Part shown: in pieces, positions 1-4,759 of the stretch | How the letters are laid out: every line of letters starts with the position of its first letter | Numbering within the stretch: the first letter of the stretch is position 1 | DNA from: JAAUTS01 sp038250235 | GTDB taxonomy: Bacteria; Verrucomicrobiota; Verrucomicrobiia; Methylacidiphilales; JAAUTS01 | Length of the DNA stretch: 5,857 nt | Direction of reading: 5' to 3' | Assembly (NCBI GenBank): GCA_038250235.1 | Contig: JBBSCO010000103.1 | Span: forward strand, 1-5,857 | Position numbers and translations under genes: made by a program | The notes under the pieces: model-generated | What the model saw: only the letters and a program-made list of their open reading frames with translations | Database searches by the model: none | What the model was told of the DNA's origin: nothing

Positions 1-240
1 GACGACCGCAGCCCCGATAAGGATGTAGATCAGTAGATCGTGGAAATGCTTGAAGAAGCGTTTGAGCAGCCCTTCCTTGGCCGCGACCGGCAGGAGATTC
101 GGCCCGACGCTTTCCAAGCGCTTCGCTGCTTCGTCGGCACTGAGACCGTCCGCGTGGCAGTCTAGCTTTTGCAGGACCTCACTGGCCGGCAATGCATGGG
201 GGTTCTCCAGTTGAAAAGGGGTGTCCGAGCTTGGTTTCAT
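1..240 (-). CDS. P-type cation-transporting ATPase, N-terminal fragment
   Basis: This is the first 80 residues of a P-type ATPase; the rest lies beyond the left edge. Residues 14-60 match the cation-ATPase N-terminal domain that precedes the first membrane helix in P2-type pumps (Ca2+, Na+, H+ or Mg2+): HALPASEVLQKLD, then GLSADEAAKRLESVGPN. Basic residues (LLKRFFKHFHD) follow, and the first membrane segment starts at about residue 69 (LLIYILIGAAVV). The family couples ATP hydrolysis through a phospho-aspartate to cation movement across the inner membrane. The DKTGT site and ion-binding helices are not in view, so the ion cannot be named. The ATG at 238-240 is the only ordinary start in this frame: an in-frame TAG lies near 307-309, with no ATG, GTG, TTG or CTG between. 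The leader carries a shared 20-bp element at 379-398. Confidence 0.9.
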   Translation of the reverse strand, partial: MKPSSDTPFQLENPHALPASEVLQKLDCHADGLSADEAAKRLESVGPNLLPVAAKEGLLKRFFKHFHDLLIYILIGAAVV

Positions 241-541
241 GATTCGGTAAATGATGCCCTTGCCGGGGATGCTGAATCGCTTGGCATGGTCACGAATCGA
301 GGAACGCTAGCAGACCCGCGTTGGGCTGGTCGTTGAGGTGCGTGTGCGTAGACAAATACTAATAGGCGTCCCTTTCTACCATGGGGTGAAACCCTACCTG
401 ACTGAAAGAGTACAAGTGGTGAATCTTATTTCTGATCAGCAACTGAATTTTGACAGGGAACGTGCCAAAGGGTTTTGTATTGCAAGTCAAGGCGCACGAT
501 CTGCATGCGAACCGGGCAACAAGGCATTTGCTTTTACGAGG
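241..541. other. Intergenic region between the ATPase start and the topoisomerase stop
   Basis: This 301-bp gap separates the 3' end of the topoisomerase gene from the start of the ATPase gene, both on the minus strand. I see no convincing coding region; plus-strand frames here run on into the topoisomerase gene antisense and look like shadows. The only recognisable structure is the conserved palindromic element at 379-398, so the gap probably holds the ATPase promoter. I found no clear hairpin-plus-T-run terminator for the topoisomerase gene. Confidence 0.6.
379..398 (-). promoter_or_regulatory. Shared 20-bp upstream element, copy 1 (ATPase)
   Basis: Read on the minus strand this is GGTAGGGTTTCACCCCATGG. 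It fits the consensus GGTAGGGTNNNNCCCYATRG derived from three copies in this window. It ends 138 bp upstream of the ATPase start and reads towards it. Like copy 2 it is preceded by CARTCA. A role as an operator or activator site is inferred from the repeated position and orientation. Confidence 0.6.
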
Positions 542-1681
542 CTATCCGGGTGCGCCAACGAAGGCCAGGAAAGCACTATCACCCGCGCACAGACCGGCTT
601 TGCGTTTTGGTGGTCCGGCCCTCGATACCGCCGGCCTGGGTTTGGTCTTGAACAGGAGCGCTAATACTTTCGGGTGGATGTAGGACTTGCGGCATATCGA
701 CACGGTATTGCCAAGCTGCCGCGCCACCTCTGCAATGAGTAAGTTGGCACTGGTGGCGGTGATCGTATCACGCTCCTTTTCGTCCAATCGCATGAATAGC
801 GCCAGTGCTGTGGCGCTTCCGTGCCAGGTGCGGAAATCCTTTGCGGTGAAGTCGCCACCGCCGACTCCACCCAGGTAGTCGTTGACCGCCGCAGACCCGA
901 CACTGTGCATCTGTCCGGAGTCATCGGAGTACTTGAACAACTCCTGCCCCGGCAGCGACTGACAGCGTCTGACGATGCGTGCGACCCTCTTGTCTTCAAT
1001 CGAAACCTCATGCTCTACTCCGCTTTTACCGCGGAATTTCAAGCGCAGCTTGTCGCCTTTTAGCGCCACATGCCGCTTGCACAGCGTGGTCAAACCGAAC
1101 GATTTATTGGTGCGCGCGTATTCGTCGTTTCCCACCCGGACCAAAGTGGTATCAAGCAAACGCACCAGCACCGCTACCACAGCAGGCTGGGTGATAGCAG
1201 CATCCCGGGTCTGCACCAAGTCGCGCCTGACTGCCGCGCGAATGCGTGGCAGCGCTGCGCCAAACGCGGCCATCCGATGGAATTTGGTTTCGTCGCGCGC
1301 ACTGCGCCAGCCGGGGTGGTAGAGATATTGTTTACGGCCCCTTGCATCACGTCCAGTGGCTTGCAAGTGCCCCAGTGGCGACGGACAAATCCAAACGTCA
1401 CGATAGGCCGGGGGAATTGCCAAATGAGCCAGGCGTTCTCGTTCAGCCCGACTAGAAATGGTTTGGCCAATGTCGTTAAAATACGAAAAGCCGTTACCCC
1501 GCCTACGGCGGCGGATTCCCGGGGTGTCGTCACAACTGTGGCGCAGTCCGACCGGCATTACGGGTTTTTTGTCTAAAGATGAAGGGGAGTTGATCGACGT
1601 GTGATATTCCAGTTCAACAGAGCCTTTAGTTTTTGCACCTGGCACGGACGCGGTGCGCCGGCGTGTTGATGGAGTGGTCAT
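542..1681 (-). CDS. DNA topoisomerase IB (bacterial / poxvirus-like type)
   Basis: This 379-residue protein matches bacterial type IB topoisomerases, which relax positive and negative supercoils without ATP by nicking one strand through a 3'-phosphotyrosine. The N-terminal DNA-clamp domain covers about residues 45-135 (GIRRRRRGNGFSYF; AIPPAYRDVWICPSPLGHLQ; GRDARGRKQY). The catalytic domain covers about 140-345. By alignment from memory to the Deinococcus and vaccinia enzymes, the catalytic set is Arg182 (TTLVRVGN), Lys219 (FRGKSG), Arg284 (KDFRTWHG), Asn325 (LGNT) and nucleophile Tyr334 (CRKSYIHP). All five are present, so it should be active. The ATG at 1681 has no clear Shine-Dalgarno. Met42 (1558) also starts just before the conserved domain but has none either. 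Residues 1-40 are basic, serine-rich and probably disordered, as is the tail after 345. The window's lysine-rich small protein lies upstream on the same strand. Confidence 0.93.
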   Translation of the reverse strand: MTTPSTRRRTASVPGAKTKGSVELEYHTSINSPSSLDKKPVMPVGLRHSCDDTPGIRRRRRGNGFSYFNDIGQTISSRAERERLAHLAIPPAYRDVWICPSPLGHLQATGRDARGRKQYLYHPGWRSARDETKFHRMAAFGAALPRIRAAVRRDLVQTRDAAITQPAVVAVLVRLLDTTLVRVGNDEYARTNKSFGLTTLCKRHVALKGDKLRLKFRGKSGVEHEVSIEDKRVARIVRRCQSLPGQELFKYSDDSGQMHSVGSAAVNDYLGGVGGGDFTAKDFRTWHGSATALALFMRLDEKERDTITATSANLLIAEVARQLGNTVSICRKSYIHPKVLALLFKTKPRPAVSRAGPPKRKAGLCAGDSAFLAFVGAPG

Positions 1682-2017
1682 GAAAAAAAGTGAATTACAG
1701 TCGAGTAAATCGGAACCGAACCTGAAGTTGGGTGGCCGGGCGCGTTTTTTGTAGTTACGTGGTGGCGGTTTTAGAACCTGTTTTAAACCACTGCACTTGA
1801 ATATATTCTTTAGCTTTCAGCTTCAGGTTCATCATTAAATTCAAACTTGGAATAGTAACTCATTTATAATTGCCAAAAAAGCCATTCGTAACCGTGAAGT
1901 AAAACATCAAGTAACTGAGACTGGCACAGTTCTTCACGCTTCACCTCCGTTTGATTCCGTGTCACATGTGAAATGTGATAAGCTGACTTCGATGACGCAT
2001 CTTCGCCGCCGGGACTA
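1682..2017. other. Intergenic region with a few tiny ORFs
   Basis: This 336-bp gap lies between the lysine-rich protein and the topoisomerase, both on the minus strand. No conserved gene is evident. On the minus strand the strongest Shine-Dalgarno in the window (GGAGG, six bases before a GTG at 1937) leads into a 25-codon ORF (1860-1937). Its TGA overlaps the ATG of a 17-codon ORF (1810-1863). A third minus-strand frame (GTG at 2052 to TAA at 1864, 62 residues) overlaps the end of the lysine-rich gene and shows no family signature. Near 1760-1795 there are imperfect repeats of GTTTTA-N-AACC that could fold weakly. No copy of the shared 20-bp element is present, so topoisomerase control probably differs from that of its neighbours. 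Confidence 0.5.
1860..1937 (-). CDS. Possible 25-residue leader-type peptide
   Basis: A GTG start sits six bases after GGAGG and opens a 25-codon frame rich in aromatic and hydrophobic residues (SYLMFYFTVTNGFFGNY). Its TGA shares ATGA with the next tiny ORF, whose product is MSYYSKFEFNDEPEAES (1810-1863). The good ribosome site and the overlap are what make it worth listing. No homology is recognised and the length is close to what chance allows. It could be a leader peptide ahead of the topoisomerase gene or simply noise. Confidence 0.2.
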   Translation of the reverse strand: MKNCASLSYLMFYFTVTNGFFGNYK

Positions 2018-2170
2018 TTATTCTGGGACGCAGTTGGGAACCGTTTTTCCACCTTTCTTTTTTGTGCCTACCTGTTTGTAACCGACCCAACAGGGGCCTG
2101 ACGATTTTTTCGATGCAGCTTTCTTTTTTGATGCCGCTTTTTTTGAAGCAACTTTTTTAGTTGGCGCCAT
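2018..2170 (-). CDS. Small lysine-rich protein with CxxGY...VPNCVP motif
   Basis: This is a complete 50-residue ORF, ATG at 2168-2170 to TAA at 2018-2020. Residues 4-24 are low-complexity Lys/Ala/Ser in A-S-K-K steps (KKVASKKAASKKKAASKK), like the tails of bacterial histone H1-like proteins, so binding to DNA or another polyanion is plausible. Residues 27-49 form a distinct module: CWVGYKQVGTKKKGG followed by KTVPNCVP, with Cys27 and Cys47 bracketing it. From memory this module recurs in small lysine-rich proteins of bacteria and phages, with no established function that I know of. There is no signal peptide, and no Shine-Dalgarno before the ATG. It lies on the same strand between the fasciclin genes and topoisomerase IB, 336 bp from the latter. 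The reading frame is supported by the patterned composition and the recurrent motif rather than by length. Confidence 0.75.
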   Translation of the reverse strand: MAPTKKVASKKAASKKKAASKKSSGPCWVGYKQVGTKKKGGKTVPNCVPE

Positions 2171-2246
2171 ATTTTTTGCAGGGTGGGTGTGAGGAGATTG
2201 ATTTACTACTTAGAGGTTAGTTCGATTTTGACTGACGGCAGAATGG

Positions 2247-2267
2247 GCGGAGGGTTTCGCCCTCCGC
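2247..2267 (-). terminator. Hairpin after the fasciclin pair
   Basis: A perfect 8-bp stem (GCGGAGGG / CCCTCCGC) closes a 5-base loop 13 bp past the stop of the second fasciclin gene. Beyond a one-base mismatch, further pairs extend the stem. Its position suggests transcript termination or 3'-end protection. There is no following T-run on the minus strand, so it is not a textbook intrinsic terminator. Confidence 0.5.
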
Positions 2268-2280
2268 TCATCTCCTTGTA

Positions 2281-2703
2281 TTACTTGGGCATCAGCACGC
2301 AATCAACGACGTGGATTACGCCATTGCTTGCCGCGATGTCGGTCTTGATAACTTTTGAGTCATTCACGGTCACATCGCCGTGGGCAACTTTAATTTCGAG
2401 TTCCTGACCATTGACGGTCTTGGCCTGCATTGTCTTAACATCAGCAGCCATCACCTTGCCTGCAACCACATGATAGGTCAGAATGCCTGCAAGTTTAGCT
2501 TTGTTCTCTGGCTTGAGCAGTTCTTCCACCGTGCTTTTGGGAAGTTTAGCAAAGGCTTCGTCCGTCGGTGCGAAGACAGTGAAAGGGCCGGGGCCTTGAA
2601 GGGTTTCCACGAGACCAGCAGCTTTCACGGCTGCCACGAGGGTGTTAAAGTTCCCCGCGCCGGAAGCCACGGCGACGATGTCGTTGGTATTCGATGTTGT
2701 CAT
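2281..2703 (-). CDS. Fasciclin (FAS1) domain protein without signal peptide
   Basis: This 140-residue protein is a single FAS1 domain (about residues 7-139). The FAS1 hallmarks are intact: the H1 region (GPFTVFAPTDEAFAKLP), the central TYHVV, and the H2 end (IAASNGVIHVVDCVLMP). FAS1 domains usually mediate adhesion or binding outside the cell. It is about 80% identical over the domain to the neighbour at 2742-3233, so the two arose by tandem duplication. Unlike that neighbour it has no signal peptide: it begins MTTSNTNDIV, and an in-frame TAA three codons upstream rules out a longer N-terminus. It therefore appears cytoplasmic unless exported some other way. It lies 38 bp after its paralogue, across a very AT-rich spacer with no Shine-Dalgarno, and is probably co-transcribed. 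A hairpin follows the stop. Confidence 0.9.
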   Translation of the reverse strand: MTTSNTNDIVAVASGAGNFNTLVAAVKAAGLVETLQGPGPFTVFAPTDEAFAKLPKSTVEELLKPENKAKLAGILTYHVVAGKVMAADVKTMQAKTVNGQELEIKVAHGDVTVNDSKVIKTDIAASNGVIHVVDCVLMPK

Positions 2704-2741
2704 AGTTTTTTAGTTATATTTTTTAATTTTTTAATTTTAGT

Positions 2742-3233
2742 TTAGTTAGGCATCAAAACGGTATCGATGAGATGAATAACACCATTACTGGCGGCGATGT
2801 CGGTCTTGGTGACCTTGGCCTTATTTACGGTGACGGAACCGTCCATTGCCTTGATGTCGAGTTTCTCGCCGTTGACGGTCTTGGCCATCATGGTTTTTAC
2901 GTCAGCAGCCATGACTTTTCCAGGCACCACGTGGTAGGTTAGGATACCAGCAAGTTTAGATTTGTTCTCGGGCTTGAGCAGGTCTTCCAGAGTGCCTTTG
3001 GGCAGTTTGGCAAAGGCTTCATCCGTCGGTGCGAAGACCGTGAAGGGGCCGGGGCCTTGAAGAGTTTCTACCAGTCCAGCAGCTTTGATGGCGGCGACAA
3101 GGGTATTACAGTTTCCTGCGGCTGAAGCAACGGCGACGATGTCTTTGCTGTTGTAAGAGGGCTGAGCTTGAGCAGTGCTCCAACAAGCTGTAACTGCGAA
3201 TGCTAACAGAGGTAATAGACGATTCATTTTCAT
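2742..3233 (-). CDS. Exported fasciclin (FAS1) domain protein
   Basis: This 163-residue protein has an N-terminal export signal followed by one FAS1 domain (about residues 30-162). The signal has basic MKMNR, a hydrophobic core at 6-16 and a signal peptidase I site after AQA (residue 23). VTAC at 14-17 also fits a lipobox, so a lipoprotein anchored at Cys17 is an alternative. FAS1 hallmarks are present: GPFTVFAPTDEAFAKLP, TYHVV and IAASNGVIHLIDTVLMP. Single-domain bacterial FAS1 proteins of this size are extracytoplasmic and tied to adhesion, matrix or stress, with ligand usually unknown. Cys39 (GNCNTL) replaces Phe of the paralogue. The ATG at 3233 has A-rich sequence upstream instead of a Shine-Dalgarno; Met3 is a possible alternative start. 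It is the first gene of a two-gene unit whose leader carries an inverted repeat (3270-3286) and the shared 20-bp element (3318-3337). Confidence 0.93.
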   Translation of the reverse strand: MKMNRLLPLLAFAVTACWSTAQAQPSYNSKDIVAVASAAGNCNTLVAAIKAAGLVETLQGPGPFTVFAPTDEAFAKLPKGTLEDLLKPENKSKLAGILTYHVVPGKVMAADVKTMMAKTVNGEKLDIKAMDGSVTVNKAKVTKTDIAASNGVIHLIDTVLMPN

Positions 3234-3269
3234 AGGATACTTTTTGTTTTTTATTTGAGTGTTTGGGTT

Positions 3270-3286
3270 TTCACGATTTTCGTGAA
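3270..3286. repeat. Perfect inverted repeat in the fasciclin leader
   Basis: TTCACGA and TCGTGAA flank three bases, giving a perfect 7-bp inverted repeat 36 bp upstream of the exported fasciclin start. It could be a protein-binding operator or a hairpin in the 5' untranslated RNA. No matching second copy was found in the window. Confidence 0.45.
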
Positions 3287-3317
3287 GAAGAACTTTGTCG
3301 CCCAGAGAATAATCCCG

Positions 3318-3337
3318 CTATAGGGTTTAACCCTACC
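3318..3337 (-). promoter_or_regulatory. Shared 20-bp upstream element, copy 2 (fasciclin pair)
   Basis: On the minus strand this reads GGTAGGGTTAAACCCTATAG. It contains the most symmetric version, TAGGGTT-N-AACCCTA, with perfect 7-base arms at 3321-3335. It ends 84 bp upstream of the first fasciclin gene and reads towards it, and is preceded by CAATCA like copy 1. It is probably a dimeric regulator site. Confidence 0.65.
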
Positions 3338-3410
3338 TTGATTGGCGGACTTCGCAGGCGGGTCTTGCTCGGTTGACAAACGGAGATTGGTAACAGTAAC
3401 GGCGCTGAAT

Positions 3411-3458
3411 CTCTAAAACGGCCGCAAGAGGCTCTCGCGGGATTAGAGTCCGTTTTTT
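3411..3458 (-). terminator. Composite hairpin terminator after the methyltransferase
   Basis: Immediately after the methyltransferase stop codon, on the minus strand, AAAACGG (pairing 3450-3456) and CCGTTTT (3415-3421) form a 7-bp outer stem. It encloses an inner hairpin CCGC-N-AGAG-N-CTCT-N-GCGG with one-base interruptions. T-runs on the 3' side of both strands (4 T on minus, 6 T on plus) make it a candidate bidirectional intrinsic terminator. It insulates the fasciclin unit from the methyltransferase unit. Confidence 0.65.
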
Positions 3459-4250
3459 CTATGATCTTTCGCTGTTCACCGCGCGCTGACCGCAGATGAT
3501 CAGCGACGGCGACCGATGCGAGAGGGGGGTTCTATTAAAATCTCCCCACTCTTCTACAACGCGAAATCCGGCCATTATAAATAAAAGCCGCAGCTCGTTG
3601 GGATAATAGACGTGGGCATCGTAGTCATCAACAAATCGAGCCGACTTTTTTTCTGCTTCCAACTGATCGTATAGAAACTTGACCCGTAACGTTTGGGTAT
3701 GAGATTGGTATTGAGCCGCGCGGCAGCGAAGGAGGCGGCTCTTGCCGTCATCGAAATCGCCGTCGAGGCACAGGGCGGTTCTGGCGGGCGAGCGCATGGC
3801 GTCCGCCATTGTTTCGTAATCAGGCGCCGACTCGACGATCAAAAAACGCCCCCCTTCTGCCAGCGTGGCAAACGCGTTCCTCCAAGTGGTGGTCTGGTCA
3901 TGGATCGTTAAAAGATGGCTGAGAGATCCGCAGCACGAAATGATCAGGTTCACCGGTGTGGGAGGTTTCCAAGTTTGGACACCACCTTCCTCCCAAATGA
4001 TTCCATGAGGGTTCGGCGCAGACTTGGCCGAATCCAACATGGCTTGGCTTGAATCAATTCCCGTAACTAGGCCTCCCCACTCGGCGGCGGCTTCCGCCAG
4101 CGGGATAGTGAGACGGCCATTGCCGCAGGCATATTCCAAGATTCGGGCGGGCCGGTGGTTCCGTGTAAAGGCCAAGAGGAACTCGACATCAGGTTGCGGT
4201 CCAGAATGCTCGAGATCGTATTTTTCGGGATGTTCGTAAATAAAACTCAT
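3459..4250 (-). CDS. Class I SAM-dependent methyltransferase, substrate unknown
   Basis: With the start chosen here the protein has 263 residues and a Rossmann-type methyltransferase fold. Motif I, which binds S-adenosylmethionine, is at 37-51 (ILEYACGNGRLTIPL). The strand ending in acidic Asp66 (VTGIDSSQAMLDSAK) should contact the SAM ribose. NLIISCCGSLSHLL (101-114) and GRFLIVE (134-140) are the later core strands. The C-terminus has the usual final hairpin (YYPNELRLLFIMAGFRVVEEW, then SLIICGQR). Nothing identifies the acceptor substrate; the protein appears soluble and cytoplasmic. The frame stays open to an ATG at 4301, but the ATG at 4248-4250 is preferred. It overlaps the stop of the upstream ORF as TAATG, the usual sign of translational coupling, and the conserved-looking sequence begins there (MSFIYEHPEKYD). 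The 17 extra residues would be the upstream gene read out of frame. A terminator follows directly. Confidence 0.85.
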   Translation of the reverse strand: MSFIYEHPEKYDLEHSGPQPDVEFLLAFTRNHRPARILEYACGNGRLTIPLAEAAAEWGGLVTGIDSSQAMLDSAKSAPNPHGIIWEEGGVQTWKPPTPVNLIISCCGSLSHLLTIHDQTTTWRNAFATLAEGGRFLIVESAPDYETMADAMRSPARTALCLDGDFDDGKSRLLRCRAAQYQSHTQTLRVKFLYDQLEAEKKSARFVDDYDAHVYYPNELRLLFIMAGFRVVEEWGDFNRTPLSHRSPSLIICGQRAVNSERS

Positions 4251-4435
4251 TACAGAGGCAGAGATTTTACGCGGTTGATGCCGGAGGCGACCTTTGCCCA
4301 TGGCCCGGAATGTTGTCGCAATTCCTCGAGATCATAATACCAGTTCGAACCCAGGCCGGTGGTCCCACCGATAAAAATACCTGGGACAGCACTCGAAGCA
4401 GGATTGGGAGCTGATAAAGTATCTTTGAACATCAT
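4250..4435 (-). CDS. Hypothetical 61-residue protein coupled to the methyltransferase
   Basis: This ORF runs from ATG at 4435 (a second ATG follows directly) to a TAA that shares one base with the methyltransferase ATG (TAATG). I do not recognise a family. The N-terminal half is rich in Pro, Ser, Gly and small residues (SAPNPASSAVPG, IGGTTGLGSN). The C-terminal half is more structured (WYYDLEELRQHSGPW, then AKVASGINRVKSLPL) and could contain a short helix. There is no signal peptide and no convincing membrane segment. The case for a real gene rests on the stop/start overlap and on the shared 20-bp element 55 bp upstream of its start (4491-4510). It could instead be a translated leader, or a remnant of a longer protein: a 9-codon ORF (MVAEFKKIE) starts just upstream at 4469 in another frame. 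Confidence 0.5.
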   Translation of the reverse strand: MMFKDTLSAPNPASSAVPGIFIGGTTGLGSNWYYDLEELRQHSGPWAKVASGINRVKSLPL

Positions 4436-4490
4436 CCGGTTACTCGATTTTTTTGAACTCAGCCACCATGTGGTAATTTAGTTATATCTT

Positions 4491-4510
4491 CTATGGGGTC
4501 TTTCCATACC
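4491..4510 (-). promoter_or_regulatory. Shared 20-bp upstream element, copy 4 (ORF61-methyltransferase), diverged
   Basis: On the minus strand this reads GGTATGGAAAGACCCCATAG. It matches 12 of the 14 invariant positions of the other three copies (differences at positions 5 and 8). It ends 55 bp before the ORF61 start and reads towards it. TATAAC follows four bases after AAGA-type spacing and could be the -10 element. The weaker match lowers confidence, but position and orientation agree with the other copies. Confidence 0.45.
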
Positions 4511-4574
4511 AGGAGCAGGGCTTAAGACGGTTGAAAGCTGAGTAAAAAGTATGCCGTCTCCCAAGAACTTATTG

Positions 4575-4594
4575 GGTAGGGTAAGCCCCCATAG
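4575..4594 (+). promoter_or_regulatory. Shared 20-bp upstream element, copy 3 (FNT transporter)
   Basis: This plus-strand sequence reads GGTAGGGTAAGCCCCCATAG and fits the consensus GGTAGGGTNNNNCCCYATRG. It ends 165 bp upstream of the preferred FNT start (114 bp from the GTG alternative) and points towards it. It is the only copy on the plus strand, and the only one upstream of a plus-strand gene. Confidence 0.6.
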
Positions 4595-4759
4595 AAAATG
4601 TTCTTTCAAAAGCCTAATCTGAACGTTACTGATGTGCCCTCCCTGTAACAGAACTCAGGCGGGGGTCCATCCCCAAGCCGAAGAAAATCCCAAAATGTCC
4701 TAAACTTAGTGCCATGCACAATTGACTTCGGGTTATCCATCAACATCACAAAGCCCCCT

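Larger units (their letters stand above)
4436..4759. other. Divergent promoter region
   Basis: This 324-bp gap lies between the minus-strand ORF61-methyltransferase unit and the plus-strand FNT transporter, so it must hold promoters for both. It contains two copies of the shared 20-bp element in opposite orientation (4491-4510 and 4575-4594), each reading towards its own gene. Their inner halves make a perfect 10-base inverted repeat: TTCTATGGGG at 4489-4498 and CCCCATAGAA at 4587-4596. A TATAAC just downstream of the minus-strand copy is a possible -10 box. I see no convincing protein-coding gene here. Confidence 0.6.

Noticed and set aside
338..664. Plus-strand 108-residue ORF
   Set aside because: Half lies antisense to the topoisomerase C-terminus and the rest covers the regulatory element; no family signature and no ribosome site.
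1070..1576. Plus-strand 168-residue ORF and the 119-residue minus-strand ORF at 1174-1533
   Set aside because: Both lie wholly within the topoisomerase IB gene, whose own frame has a complete catalytic set; these are shadow frames.
1680..1754. Plus-strand 24-codon ORF (MKKSELQSSKSEPNLKLGG...) with GGAG five bases upstream
   Set aside because: Very short, overlaps the topoisomerase start on the other strand, no recognised homology and no plus-strand gene nearby; probably chance.
1960..1982. TCACATGTGA palindrome with a second TGTGA, resembling a CRP/FNR half-site cluster
   Set aside because: The half-sites are not arranged as TGTGA-N6-TCACA and lie downstream of the lysine-rich gene; not enough to call a site.
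1864..2052. Minus-strand 62-residue ORF starting with GTG
   Set aside because: It overlaps the end of the lysine-rich gene in another frame, uses a GTG with poor context and has no family signature.
2247..2267. GGAGGG...CCCTCC palindrome considered as a fifth copy of the shared 20-bp element
   Set aside because: It lacks the invariant GGT before AGGG, the T at position 8 and the AT at 17-18, and it follows a stop codon; better explained as a 3' hairpin.
2183..2407. Plus-strand 74-residue ORF
   Set aside because: It runs through the fasciclin 3' hairpin and then antisense to the FAS1 coding sequence; no independent support.
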